NCBI GenBank assembly: GCA_009731375.1
Contig: BJOX01000106.1
Location: forward strand, 393,793 to 417,305
Reading direction: 5' to 3'
DNA: 23,513 bases
Source: Paulinella micropora
Taxonomy: Eukaryota; Cercozoa; Imbricatea; Euglyphida
Shown here one piece after another: positions 1 to 8,961 of this stretch (position 1 is the first letter of the stretch; each line of letters begins with the position of its first letter). The notes beneath the pieces are model-generated. The model worked only from the letters and a program-made list of their open reading frames with translations. It searched no databases and was not told the DNA's origin. A program made the position numbers and the translations under genes.

Positions 1-66
1 CTACCTATCTACCTACCTACCTACCTACCTACCTACCTATCACCTATCTGCCTCTCTGCCTGCCAA

Positions 67-129
<63 letters not shown>

Positions 130-132
130 AAC

Positions 133-199
133 CTGGTGTAGGTACTCGCAAGTCTTCCAACGCCACCACACGGAAGAGCGGGAAGAAGGGGGGAGTTAC
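133..199 (-). CDS. Exon copy, 67 bp (third copy of the FFPLFRVVALEDL exon)
   Basis: Minus-strand island preceded by (GTAG)n ending in AG and followed by CCAG|GTTAGAG. In the phase-0 frame it reads VTPPFFPLFRVVALEDLRV (start), phase 1 out. Compared with the copies at 389-455 and 531-621, it differs by CGT for CGC and by a CCT for CGT change (Arg to Pro); the first is silent. The function is not recognised. It may be a duplicated, possibly mutually exclusive exon or a dead copy, because 67 bp is not a multiple of three. Confidence 0.5.
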
Positions 200-286
200 C
201 TACCTACCTACCTACCTATCTACCTACCTACCTATCTACCTACCTACCTACCTACCTACCTATCACCTATTTGCCTCTCTGCTGCC

Positions 287-455
<169 letters not shown>

Positions 456-530
456 CTACCTACCTACCTACCTATCTACCTATCTACCTACCTACCTACC
501 TATCACCTATCTGCCTGTCTGCCTGCCAAC

Positions 531-621
531 CTGGTGTACGTACTCGCAAGTCTTCCAACGCCACGACGCGGAAGAGCGGGAAGAAGGGGGGAATCTGACG
601 CGCACTCTTCCCACCTTGCGA
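531..621 (-). CDS. Candidate exon, 91 bp, longest of three copies
   Basis: Minus-strand acceptor (TATC)nTAG|TCGC, donor CACCAG|GTTGGC. Phase 0 reads SQGGKSARQI followed by PPFFPLFRVVALEDLRVRTP, phase 1 out. Across the three copies of this exon, six codons differ and four of the changes are silent (CGC/CGT, GTC/GTG, GAA/GAG, TTG/CTG). That supports this strand and frame. It is the only copy with the 24-bp 5' extension, so it may be the parent. All three frames are open in this copy alone, and the product is unknown. Confidence 0.6.
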
Positions 622-622
622 C

Positions 623-703
<81 letters not shown>

Positions 704-769
704 TGATAGATAGATTGATAGATAGATTGATAGACATATATACATATATATATATATATATATAGACGG
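622..769. repeat. (GATA)n then (TA)n microsatellite
   Basis: About 110 bp of GATA repeats with three GATTGATA interruptions, then imperfect (TA)n. It fills the intron between the candidate exons at 800-847 and 531-621. Confidence 0.95.
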
Positions 770-799
770 AGGGGGGCGATGTTATGCAATCAATGATAC

Positions 800-847
800 C
801 TGGTTGGACTGTTCAGGGACCGCTCTTAAGATCAACAACAAGGCCGC
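800..847 (-). CDS. Candidate exon, 48 bp, with strong splice sites
   Basis: On the minus strand a run of 16 T and AATGTATAG precede the exon, and AACCAG|GTATCATTG follows it, so both splice sites look canonical. The other two frames hit TGA stops; only phase 0/0 is open, reading AALLLILRAVPEQSNQ. That matches the phase left by 1120-1059 (frame 1 in, 0 out) and the phase-0 entry of 531-621. The hydrophobic AALLLIL stretch is too short to call a membrane segment. The protein family is not recognised. Confidence 0.65.
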
Positions 848-856
848 CTATACATT

Positions 857-872
857 AAAAAAAAAAAAAAAA
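857..872 (+). repeat. Poly(A)16 tract (T16 on minus strand)
   Basis: Sixteen A on the plus strand. On the minus strand it is a T16 polypyrimidine tract ending 9 nt before the AG of the exon at 800-847. It could also be the scar of an old poly(A)-tailed insertion. Confidence 0.9.
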
Positions 873-944
873 TCCCTTCTTCACACGTGCAAGAAGACAT
901 GGACTTCTTCAAGCGTGTCGTTCTCAGGCCTAAAATAGTATTTT

Positions 945-1040
945 ATGCGGCTTAGCCACAAATTTTCGACGTGATTTGTGGGCGAGCCGGAGATGGGCCC
1001 GCGAGCCCGCAAAACACGTCAAATTTGGCGCCGCCGCATG
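945..1040. repeat. Imperfect inverted repeat, about 40-bp arms, inside an intron
   Basis: The arm 945-986 and the arm 1003-1040 are inverted complements with small mismatches and indels. Blocks ATGCGGC, AAATTT, ACGTG and GGGC match in order from the outside in. The loop is about 16 bp and rich in GGGCCC. It falls inside the candidate intron between exons 1120-1059 and 847-800, so it could fold in pre-mRNA. It may also be a small foldback element or MITE remnant. Confidence 0.7.
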
Positions 1041-1058
1041 TGTAGTTTTATCGGTAAC

Positions 1059-1120
1059 CTGGGCTGGAAGTGCGCATACTCCAACCAACCGCAGAGAGCC
1101 TGGTTTGTCCGCGCCGATGC
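1059..1120 (-). CDS. Candidate exon, 62 bp
   Basis: Minus-strand acceptor CTATCTCCCTGTAG|GCATCGG and donor CAGCCCAG|GTTACCG. All three frames are open. The phase-1 entry demanded by the exon at 2291-2171 reads IGADKPGSLRLVGVCALPAQ and leaves phase 0, which fits the next exon, whose only open frame is phase 0. The alternative phase-0 frame reads ASARTNQALCGWLEYAHFQP. The product is unknown. Confidence 0.55.
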
Positions 1121-1130
1121 CTACAGGGAG

Positions 1131-1235
1131 ATAGGTAGGTAGGTAGATAGGTAGGTAGATAGGTAGATAGGTAGGTAGGTAGGTAGGTAGGTGGGTAGGT
1201 GGGTAGATAGGTAGGTAGGTAGGTAGGTAGGTAGG

Positions 1236-1299
<64 letters not shown>

Positions 1300-1319
1300 A
1301 TAGAATAGAATAGATAGAT

Positions 1320-1412
<93 letters not shown>
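1131..1412. repeat. (GGTA)n to (GATA)n microsatellite
   Basis: About 110 bp of mixed GGTA/GATA, then about 170 bp of nearly pure GATA with a few GAATA variants. It abuts the constant end of repeat A at 1413. Confidence 0.95.
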
Positions 1413-1984
1413 GAGATATCGACTAATGTCAGAAAAAAGGAGCTTCTGATTTCGTCAACCAAGGAAGTCTGTGGGTAAAGTATTGACCCGATGCCCAGCT
1501 AAGCCGTGATGTTTGCACGGAAGGGACTGATACAGGCGATACCAAAGCTCCCTAGTACCAGGCGGGGCCAGGGCTCGTTCCATAAGCGCCCCTTGCAGAA
1601 CGAGCTCCCACCTCCATTACAGAGGACCCAGTAAGCAGATGGAGTTTCGAGACTGTTCGACAGTCTAGTATAAACCGACAGAGCACTGTGGGTTTTATTC
1701 CGGGCTCAACAAGCGAGAAAGGGCACCCTGAGGGAACAGGATTGTGCTTCCCGTCGCTATTTCGGCATGTGACTTATAGGCGTATGGCTAGGCACACATA
1801 AGGCACCCCACCACGGGCCCAGCACACCCACACCATCACCTAATTCTCTGTCTGTCGACAGATAGCACCCACTTCAAAAAACCAAGCCCAAGGGAGGGTC
1901 AGTGACACCTCAAGTGGCCTTGGTTCACTCCGTGGAGTAAGTGATGAGATCAACTGTGAGATATCGACTAATGTCAGAAAAAAG
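1413..1984 (-). repeat. Dispersed repeat A, full monomer plus start of a second (subfamily 1)
   Basis: A 545-bp monomer (1413-1957) is followed head to tail by 27 bp of the next monomer (1958-1984), which then breaks into GATA. It contains a GACTGT-TCG-ACAGTC hairpin at 1651-1665 and a 12-bp perfect palindrome TCTGTCGACAGA at 1851-1862. Subfamily 1 marks are GAGATATC at the constant end, CCAAGG, and GGCGATACC. Minus orientation is proposed because the constant end then lies at the 3' side and is followed by (TATC)n. Confidence 0.85.
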
Positions 1985-2051
<67 letters not shown>

Positions 2052-2168
2052 ATAGATAGAATAGATAGATAGAATAGATAGAATAGATGGATAGATAGAT
2101 AGATAGATAGATAGATTAGATAGATAGATTAGATAGATAAGATAGAATAGATAGATGGAGATAGATAG
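1985..2168. repeat. (GATA)n with GAATA and GATTA variants
   Basis: Imperfect GATA array between repeat A and the exon island at 2171. On the minus strand it starts right after the donor GTCTATC. Confidence 0.95.
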
Positions 2169-2170
2169 AC

Positions 2171-2291
2171 CTTCATCATCTTCCTCCTGTTGCACTGGCT
2201 CGGTGGCCCGTCCAGAGGGAGAGATAACTTTGGAGACAGAAGGGGAAGGTTGTAGGGAGAATCGCTTGCGACCCTCCGGGTCCTTACGCAG
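2171..2291 (-). CDS. Candidate exon, 121 bp
   Basis: Minus-strand acceptor TGTATTTAG|CTGCG and donor GATGAAG|GTCTATC. Phase 0 reads [20 protein letters not shown], then a Ser/Pro-rich part and an acidic end QQEEDDE, leaving phase 1. Phase 1 entry is closed by TAA; phase 2 is open. Composition (basic, Ser/Pro, acidic) suggests a disordered region. The upstream intron is (TATG)n on this strand and the downstream intron opens with (TATC)n. Confidence 0.55.
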
Positions 2292-2293
2292 CT

Positions 2294-2506
2294 AAATACA
2301 TACATACATACATACATACATACATACATACATACATACACATACATACATTACATACATACATTACATACATGCATACATACAGACATACATACATACA
2401 TACATACATACATGCATACATACATACATACATACATAACATACATACATACATACATAACATACATACATACATACATACATACATACATACATACATA
2501 CATACA

Positions 2507-2537
<31 letters not shown>

Positions 2538-2551
2538 CATACATACATACG
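2294..2551. repeat. (CATA)n microsatellite
   Basis: About 250 bp of CATA repeats with scattered GCATA and AACATA variants; (TATG)n on the minus strand, ending at the acceptor of exon 2291-2171. Confidence 0.95.
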
Positions 2552-2561
2552 TACATCGTCT

Positions 2562-2641
2562 AGGCTTGGGGTAGCAAAGTGGTTGGGACATGCAGGAACC
2601 GTCAAAGGGATGCAATCCCAAGTCGAAGATGCCTATATAAG

Positions 2642-2692
<51 letters not shown>

Positions 2693-2737
2693 GAACCGTC
2701 AAAGGTATGCAATCCCAAGTGGAAGATGCCTGTATAA

Positions 2738-2794
<57 letters not shown>

Positions 2795-2840
2795 TGAACC
2801 GTCAAAGGGATGCAATCCCAAGTCGAAGATGCCTATATAA

Positions 2841-2900
<60 letters not shown>

Positions 2901-3017
2901 GAACCGTCAAAGGGATGCAATCCCAAGTCGAAGATGCCTACATAAGTATATATATATATATATGTATATATGAACCGTCAAAGGGATGCAATCCCATGTC
3001 GAAGATTGGCTATATAA

Positions 3018-3057
<40 letters not shown>

Positions 3058-3180
3058 AGTCAAAGGGATGCAACCCCAAGTAAAAGATGCCTATGAAGAG
3101 TAATTGTTGTTGTTGTTGTTAATGTTGTAGTTGTTGATGTTGTTGATGTTGTTGCTGCAATCCCAAGTGAAAGATGCCTA
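2562..3180 (+). repeat. tRNA-like SINE head and tandem cores separated by (TA)n
   Basis: 2572-2582 reads TAGCAAAGTGG, a good tRNA A-box match. GGATGCAATCC at 2608-2618 is a weaker B-box match (8 of 11). A core of about 47 bp holding the B-box half (GAACCGTCAAAGGGATGCAA start) recurs at about 2597, 2693, 2796, 2901, 2972 and 3054, with a partial copy at 3156. Copies are joined by (TA)n of 30-60 bp; the last two are joined by (GTT)n. Only the first copy keeps the A-box. Likely a tRNA-derived SINE whose 3' half expanded in tandem; no clear target duplication is seen. Confidence 0.6.
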
Positions 3181-3183
3181 TAC

Positions 3184-3223
<40 letters not shown>

Positions 3224-3279
3224 CTATCTATCTGTCTGTCTATCTATCTATCTACCTACCTACCTACCTACCTATCTAC

Positions 3280-3323
<44 letters not shown>

Positions 3324-3353
3324 TTATCTTATCTATCTATCTATCTATCTATC

Positions 3354-3433
<80 letters not shown>

Positions 3434-3465
3434 GGACAGATAGATGGACAGATAGATAGATAGAC

Positions 3466-3514
<49 letters not shown>

Positions 3515-3560
3515 TAGATGGATGGATGGATAGATACATAGATAGATGGATAGATAGATC

Positions 3561-3619
<59 letters not shown>

Positions 3620-3636
3620 GGATGGATGGATGGATG

Positions 3637-3714
<78 letters not shown>

Positions 3715-3732
3715 TAGATAGATAGATAGATA
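3184..3732. repeat. GATA / TATC / GATA array with two strand switches
   Basis: (GATA)n switches to (TATC)n at about 3222 through AGATCT, and back to (GATA)n at about 3401 through TCTATAGATA. Both switch points are perfect palindromes, so the tract can form long hairpins. GACA, GGTA-type and GGAT variants are scattered in it. Confidence 0.95.
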
Positions 3733-3771
3733 GAGCAGAAAAGACATCGAGGGCACATATCTTACGACCAG
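3733..3771 (-). CDS. Exon-like island, 39 bp, copy 1 of 2
   Basis: Minus strand, after (TATC)nTAG. It reads [13 protein letters not shown] in phase 0. A second copy at 5729-5767 reads LVVRYVTSMSFLL; the two differ by GTG/GTA (silent) and CCC/ACC (Pro/Thr). No donor GT follows, so it may be a truncated exon. Confidence 0.35.
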
Positions 3772-3782
3772 CTAGATAGATG

Positions 3783-3820
<38 letters not shown>

Positions 3821-3859
3821 CAGATAGACAGATAGACAGATAGATAGAGATAGATAGAT
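3772..3859. repeat. (GATA)n with GACA variants
   Basis: Short GATA array between the 39-bp island and the constant end of repeat A. Confidence 0.9.
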
Positions 3860-3994
3860 GAGATATCGACTAATGTCAGAAAAAAGGAGCTTCTGATTTC
3901 GTCAACCAAGGAAGTCTGTGGGTAAAGTATTAACCCGATGCCCAGCTAAGCCGTGATGTTTGCACGGAAGGGACTGATACAGGCGATACCAAAG
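3860..3994 (-). repeat. Repeat A fragment, subfamily 1
   Basis: Keeps the constant end (GAGATATCGACTAATGTCAG) and stops after GGCGATACCAAAG, then GATA. On the minus strand this is a 5'-truncated copy with intact 3' end. Confidence 0.9.
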
Positions 3995-3996
3995 TC

Positions 3997-4083
<87 letters not shown>

Positions 4084-4702
4084 TTAGATTAGATTAAGAT
4101 TAAGATTAAGATTAAGATGAGATGAAGATGAGATGAAGATGAGATGAAGATGAGATGAAGATGAGATGAGAGATGAGATGAGAGATGAGATGAGAGATGA
4201 GATGAGAGATGAGATGAGAGATGAGATGAGAGGAGAGATGAGAGGAGAGATGAGAGGAGAGATGAGAGGAGAGATGAGAGGAGAGATGAGAGGAGAGATG
4301 AGAGGAGAGATGAGAGGAGAGATGAGAGGAGAGATGAGAGGAGAGATGAGAGGAGAGATGAGAGGAGAGATGAGAGGAGAGATGAGAGGAGAGAGAGTAG
4401 AGATTAGAGTAGAGATTAGAGTAGAGTAGAGTAGAGATTAGAGTAGAGATTAGAGTAGAGATTAGAGTAGAGTAGAGTAGAGTAGAGTGGAGTAGAGTGG
4501 AGTAGAGTGGAGTAGAGTGGAGTAGAGTAGAGTAGAGTAGAGTAGATTAGAGTAGATTAGAGTAGATTAGAGTAGATTAGATTAGATTAGATTAGATTAG
4601 ATTGCATTGGATTGGATTGGATTGGACTGGACTGGACTGGACTGGACTGGATTGGATTAGATTAGATTAGATTAGATTAGATTAGATTAGATTAGATTAG
4701 AT

Positions 4703-4757
<55 letters not shown>

Positions 4758-4772
4758 ATAGATGGATGGATG

Positions 4773-4807
<35 letters not shown>

Positions 4808-4831
4808 CGATAGATAGATAGATAGATCGAC

Positions 4832-4880
<49 letters not shown>

Positions 4881-4920
4881 TAGATGGATGGATGGATAGA
4901 TATAGAAAGATGGATAGATG

Positions 4921-4971
<51 letters not shown>
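3995..4971. repeat. GATA plus graded minisatellites: GATTA, AGATG, 12-bp AGATGAGAGGAG, GTAGA, GATTG
   Basis: After GATA/GACA, the unit drifts step by step: GATTAA, GATGA, a 12-bp unit ATGAGAGATGAG about 5 times, then ATGAGAGGAGAG about 15 times (to 4390), then AGTAGAGATT, GGAGTAGAGT, GATTA, GGATT and GGACT, returning to GATTA and GATA. The open frame through 4166-4429 (M-R-D-E / M-R-G-E units) is a translation of these repeats. Confidence 0.95.
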
Positions 4972-5517
4972 GAAATATCGACTAATGTCAGAAAAAAGGA
5001 GCTTCTGATTTCGTCAACCAGGAAGTCTGTGGGTAAAGTATTAACCCGATGCCCAGCTAAGCCGTGATGTTTGCACGGAAGGGACTGATACAGGCAATAC
5101 CAAAGCTCCCTAGTACCAGGCGGGGCCAGGGCTCGTTCCATAAAGCGCCCCTTGCAGAACGAGCTCCCACCTCCATTACAGAGGGCCCAGTAAGCAGATG
5201 GAGTTTCGAGACTGTTCGACAGTCTAGTATAAACCGACAGAGCACTGTGGGTTTTATTCCGGGCTCAACAAGCGAGAAAGGGCACCCTGAGGGAACAGGA
5301 TTGTGCTTCCCGTCGCTATTTCGGCATGTGACTTATAGGCGTATGGCTAGGCACACATAAGGCACCCCACCACGGGCCCAGCACACCCACACCATCCCCT
5401 AATTCTCTGTCTGTCGACAGATGGCACCCATTTCAAAAAATCAAGCCCAAGAGAGGGTCAGTGACACCTCAAGTGGCCTTGGTTCATTCCGTAGAGTAAG
5501 TGATAAGATCAACTGAT
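4972..5517 (-). repeat. Repeat A, full 546-bp monomer, subfamily 2
   Basis: Subfamily 2 marks: GAAATATC at the constant end, CCAGG instead of CCAAGG, and GGCAATACC. The minus strand has an open frame starting at an ATG at 5141 (MERALAPPGTRELWYCLYQS start) that runs through the constant end into TATC repeats. The same frame is intact at 16855 in the other subfamily 2 copy but broken in subfamily 1 by one extra A. Whether it is translated is unknown. Confidence 0.85.
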
Positions 5518-5663
5518 GAAATATCGACTAATGTCAGAAAAAAGGAGCTTCTGATTTCGTCAACCAGGAAGTCTGTGGGTAAAGTATTAACCCGATGCCC
5601 AGCTAAGCCGTGATGTTTGCACGGAAGGGACTGATACAGGCAATACCAAAGCTCCCTAGTACC

Positions 5664-5665
<2 letters not shown>
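5518..5665 (-). repeat. Repeat A fragment in tandem with the previous monomer
   Basis: Starts directly at the end of the 4972-5517 monomer, head to tail, and stops at CTAGTACCAG before GATA. Subfamily 2. Confidence 0.9.
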
Positions 5666-5724
<59 letters not shown>

Positions 5725-5728
5725 CATA
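5666..5728. repeat. (GATA)n
   Basis: GATA array ending in GATACATA next to the second 39-bp island. Confidence 0.95.
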
Positions 5729-5767
5729 GAGCAGAAAAGACATCGAGGTTACATATCTTACGACCAG
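5729..5767 (-). CDS. Exon-like island, 39 bp, copy 2 of 2
   Basis: Second copy of the LVVRYV[PT]SMSFLL island after (TATC)nTAG on the minus strand. No donor is visible. Both copies lie near a repeat A fragment, so a block holding both could have been duplicated. Confidence 0.35.
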
Positions 5768-6109
<342 letters not shown>

Positions 6110-6256
6110 GAGATATCGACTAATGTCAGAAAAAAGGAGCTTCTGATTTCGTCAACCAAGGAAGTCTGTGGGTAAAGTATTAACCCGATGCCCAGCTAAG
6201 CCGTGATGTTTGCACGGAAGGGACTGATACAGGCGATACCAAAGCTCCCTAGTACC

Positions 6257-6258
<2 letters not shown>
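6110..6258 (-). repeat. Repeat A fragment, subfamily 1
   Basis: Constant end intact and cut at the same base (CTAGTACCAG) as the 5518-5665 copy, although it belongs to the other subfamily. Confidence 0.9.
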
Positions 6259-6308
<50 letters not shown>

Positions 6309-6383
6309 GGGTAGTAATATTGATAATTTCGAAAGAAGGATGGTAGGTAGGTAGTAGGTAGGTAGATAGATAGATAGGTAGAT
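6259..6383. repeat. GATA and GGTA repeats with a short unique spacer
   Basis: GATA array, then about 35 bp of unique sequence (6308-6342) in which I see no gene, then GGTA repeats. Confidence 0.85.
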
Positions 6384-6407
6384 GGAGGTTTAGGGTAAGA
6401 GTAACAC

Positions 6408-6511
6408 CTGGAACAGTGCCGGGTCTAGTATGTTGAACGCTATGGCATCTGTGATGGAGGTCAAGATCCAATTCAGCTCCCCCAAAGGCGTATTGCGACG
6501 TGCGTGTGTGC
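6408..6511 (-). CDS. Candidate exon, 104 bp
   Basis: Minus-strand acceptor GTACCCAG|GCACACACGC and donor GTTCCAG|GTGTTAC. The phase-1 frame reads [20 protein letters not shown], then [14 protein letters not shown], leaving phase 0, which fits the exon at 2291-2171. A decayed copy at 6617-6676 shares its start; before the copy's frameshift five codons differ, four of them silently and one as Glu/Asp. A second open frame (phase 2, [14 protein letters not shown]) has no such silent pattern. The product is not recognised. Confidence 0.65.
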
Positions 6512-6531
6512 CTGGGTACGACACGCAGTAG

Positions 6532-6616
6532 AAAGGTAGGTAGGTAGGTAGGAGCATACTGAGGCCGATATGAAGGTAGATAGGTAGGTAGGTAGGTAGG
6601 TAGGTAGGTAGGTAGA
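6532..6616. repeat. (GGTA)n with a short spacer
   Basis: GGTA arrays on either side of a 26-bp unique spacer at about 6551-6575; nothing recognisable in the spacer. Confidence 0.85.
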
Positions 6617-6676
6617 TATGAGGTCAAGATCCAAAATTCAGGTCGCCCAAGGGAGTATTGCGACGAGCGTGTGTGC
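6617..6676 (-). pseudogene. Decayed partial copy of the 6408-6511 exon
   Basis: Same CCAG|GCACACACGC start and [10 protein letters not shown] reading, with GCT/GCA, ACT/ACG, CCC/CCT and GGC/GGG all silent and GAC/GAG conservative. After AAT the reading frame is broken by a two-base insertion and TGA follows. It is cut off by GATA at the other end. Confidence 0.6.
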
Positions 6677-6733
6677 CTGGACAGGCAGGCAGGTAGGTGG
6701 GTAGGTAGGTAGGTAGGTAGGTAGGTAGGCAGG

Positions 6734-6999
6734 NNNNNNNNNNNNNNNNNNNNNNNNNNNNNNNNNNNNNNNNNNNNNNNNNNNNNNNNNNNNNNNNNNN
6801 NNNNNNNNNNNNNNNNNNNNNNNNNNNNNNNNNNNNNNNNNNNNNNNNNNNNNNNNNNNNNNNNNNNNNNNNNNNNNNNNNNNNNNNNNNNNNNNNNNNN
6901 NNNNNNNNNNNNNNNNNNNNNNNNNNNNNNNNNNNNNNNNNNNNNNNNNNNNNNNNNNNNNNNNNNNNNNNNNNNNNNNNNNNNNNNNNNNNNNNNNNN
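6734..6999. other. Assembly gap, 266 N
   Basis: Run of N. At least one exon could be missing here, because exon phases on its two sides do not connect (8136-8063 leaves 0; 6511-6408 enters 1). Confidence 1.
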
Positions 7000-7433
7000 A
7001 TGTTTAATCTATGGGCGTGGCTTAGCTTGAAAAGCCATGGCTTCCTATACTACCCCCGGACAAGAACTTTCAGCACCGGCCAAGCTGCACACCAACCACT
7101 GTCTCGCTGTGGTTGGTGTCTGTGCCCAGTTCAAGCCGAAAGGTAGCCGAGCGGGACAACACTAGAACACTCCCCAGGAGCGTGTGCCCTAAGGAGATGA
7201 TGCGCTTGTAAGCCGAGGTTTCAGGAGTTCACGCGCTCGTTGTGAGTTACCTTCTACAACCCCGACTTCATCAACCCTTTGCATCACGCCCCGACTTCAT
7301 CAGCCATGGTCAAGAGTTGGTTGCCTGTTTAGCCCTTGCGCTGCGGGCGATTAACGGCGGACACAAAATCGTCATTATAGGGGGTTTGGATTTAGGCCGG
7401 AGCACTGCGCAGCTGGCCCTCTGCATCCCCCCC
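7000..7433 (-). repeat. Dispersed repeat B, copy 1
   Basis: Starts TGTTTAATCTATGGGCGTGG at the gap edge and ends in CATCCCCCCCGGG before GATA. It contains the ACACCAACCAC/GTGGTTGGTGT stem (7089-7119) and an internal CCCCGACTTCATCA direct repeat. The open plus frame at 7242-7448 is not conserved in copy 3, so it is not called a gene. Minus orientation is proposed because the constant TATGTTT end then becomes a 3' end followed by TATC repeats. Confidence 0.85.
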
Positions 7434-7435
7434 GG

Positions 7436-7492
<57 letters not shown>

Positions 7493-7509
7493 CTAGATAG
7501 CTAGATAGC

Positions 7510-7584
<75 letters not shown>

Positions 7585-7609
7585 GTAGGTACGTACGTAG
7601 GTACGTAGG

Positions 7610-7679
<70 letters not shown>

Positions 7680-7697
7680 TATAGATAGATAGATAGG

Positions 7698-7750
<53 letters not shown>

Positions 7751-7751
7751 C

Positions 7752-7812
<61 letters not shown>
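7434..7812. repeat. (GATA)n microsatellite
   Basis: Long GATA array with GCTA, GTAC and GGTA variants and one TATATA. Confidence 0.95.
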
Positions 7813-7854
7813 GTGTCCGAGCTGATGCTGTGTGCGGAGGGAAGCGCAGAGGAG
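7813..7854 (-). pseudogene. Partial copy of the 8063-8136 exon
   Basis: Shares CCGAGCTGATGCTGTGTGCG and neighbours with the exon at 8063-8136. In the phase-chain frame it reads SSALPSAHSISS against SSAMPSAHSISS, with TCT/TCG silent and Met/Leu. The 5' part is missing and the donor GT is lost (GGACAC). Confidence 0.5.
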
Positions 7855-7860
7855 ATAGAT

Positions 7861-7930
<70 letters not shown>

Positions 7931-7963
7931 GAGATAGAGAGATAGAGAGATAGAGAGATAGAG

Positions 7964-8056
<93 letters not shown>
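7855..8056. repeat. (GATA)n with a GAGATA block
   Basis: GATA array with a short (GAGATA)n block near 7930-7970. Confidence 0.95.
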
Positions 8057-8057
<1 letters not shown>

Positions 8058-8062
8058 TCGAC

Positions 8063-8136
8063 CGAGCTGATGCTGTGTGCGGAGGGCATCGCCGAGGAGG
8101 AGAGCGTCATTGCTTGCGATGAGGACGGCGAATTGC
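8063..8136 (-). CDS. Candidate exon, 74 bp, Ser-rich
   Basis: Minus-strand acceptor TATCTAG|GCAATTC and a weak donor CAGCTCG|GTCGAC. The phase-1 entry left by the exon at 8995-8962 reads NSPSSSQAMTLSSSAMPSAH, then SISS, leaving phase 0. The plus strand is also open (ELMLCAEGIAEEESVIACDE), and the partial copy at 7813-7854 does not separate the two strands well, so strand rests on the splice context and the chain. Confidence 0.5.
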
Positions 8137-8140
8137 CTAG

Positions 8141-8248
8141 ATAGATAGATAGATGGATGGATAGATAGATGGATGGATGGATGGATGGATGGATGGATGG
8201 ATGGATGGGTGGATGGATAGTTAGTTAGTTAGATAGATATATAGATAT

Positions 8249-8304
<56 letters not shown>

Positions 8305-8322
8305 GCAGGTTAGAAATAGATC

Positions 8323-8387
<65 letters not shown>

Positions 8388-8448
8388 GTAGGTAGGTAGG
8401 TAGGTAGGTAGGTAGGTAGGTAGGTAGGTAGGTAGGTAGGTAGGTAGG
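8141..8448. repeat. (GATA)n, (GGAT)n, (GGTA)n
   Basis: GATA, a GGAT block (8151-8218), GTTA, then GATA and GGTA up to the gap. Confidence 0.95.
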
Positions 8449-8483
8449 NNNNNNNNNNNNNNNNNNNNNNNNNNNNNNNNNNN
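8449..8483. other. Assembly gap, 35 N
   Basis: Run of N between GGTA and GATA repeats; the true length of the repeat is unknown. Confidence 1.
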
Positions 8484-8530
<47 letters not shown>

Positions 8531-8564
8531 GTAGATAGGTAGATAGGTAGATAGATAGATAGAC

Positions 8565-8610
<46 letters not shown>

Positions 8611-8699
8611 GTAGGTAGGTAGGTAGGTAGGTAGGTAGGTAGGTAGGTAGGTAGGTAGGTAGGTAGGTAGGGAGGTAGGTAGGTAGGTAGGTAGGTAGG

Positions 8700-8749
<50 letters not shown>

Positions 8750-8884
8750 TAGATAGATATAGATAGATATAGATAGTAGATATAGATAGATAGATATAGA
8801 TAGATAGATAGATAGATAGATTGATAGATAGATAGATAGATAGGTAGATAGGTAGATACATAGATAGACAGAAAGATAGATAGG

Positions 8885-8960
<76 letters not shown>
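8484..8960. repeat. (GATA)n and (GGTA)n
   Basis: GATA, a GGTA block of about 90 bp (8609-8702), then GATA and GATATA variants. No gene seen. Confidence 0.95.
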
Positions 8961-8961
8961 C

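Noticed and set aside
2597-3180. CRISPR-like array of repeated 47-bp cores
   Set aside because: Spacers are (TA)n of varying length, cores diverge, no cas genes, and the DNA is eukaryotic.
4166-4429. Open frame of M-R-D-E / M-R-G-E units
   Set aside because: A 12-bp minisatellite that is open because its length is a multiple of three.
5511-5545. Hammerhead ribozyme core (CTGATGA ... GAAA) at the junction of tandem A monomers
   Set aside because: The stretch between the two motifs cannot pair to form stem II, and the other tandem junction (1950) lacks CTGATGA.
7018-7134. Pol III A-box (TGGCTTAGCTTG) and B-box (GTTCAAGCC) on the plus strand of repeat B
   Set aside because: Both fit the consensus, but they are about 100 bp apart and lie on the strand opposite to that implied by truncation and the target duplication; kept only as an alternative.
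7242-7448. Plus-strand 68-codon frame in repeat B, also at 9718-9927
   Set aside because: Shifted in copy 3 and absent in copy 4, so it is not a conserved gene.
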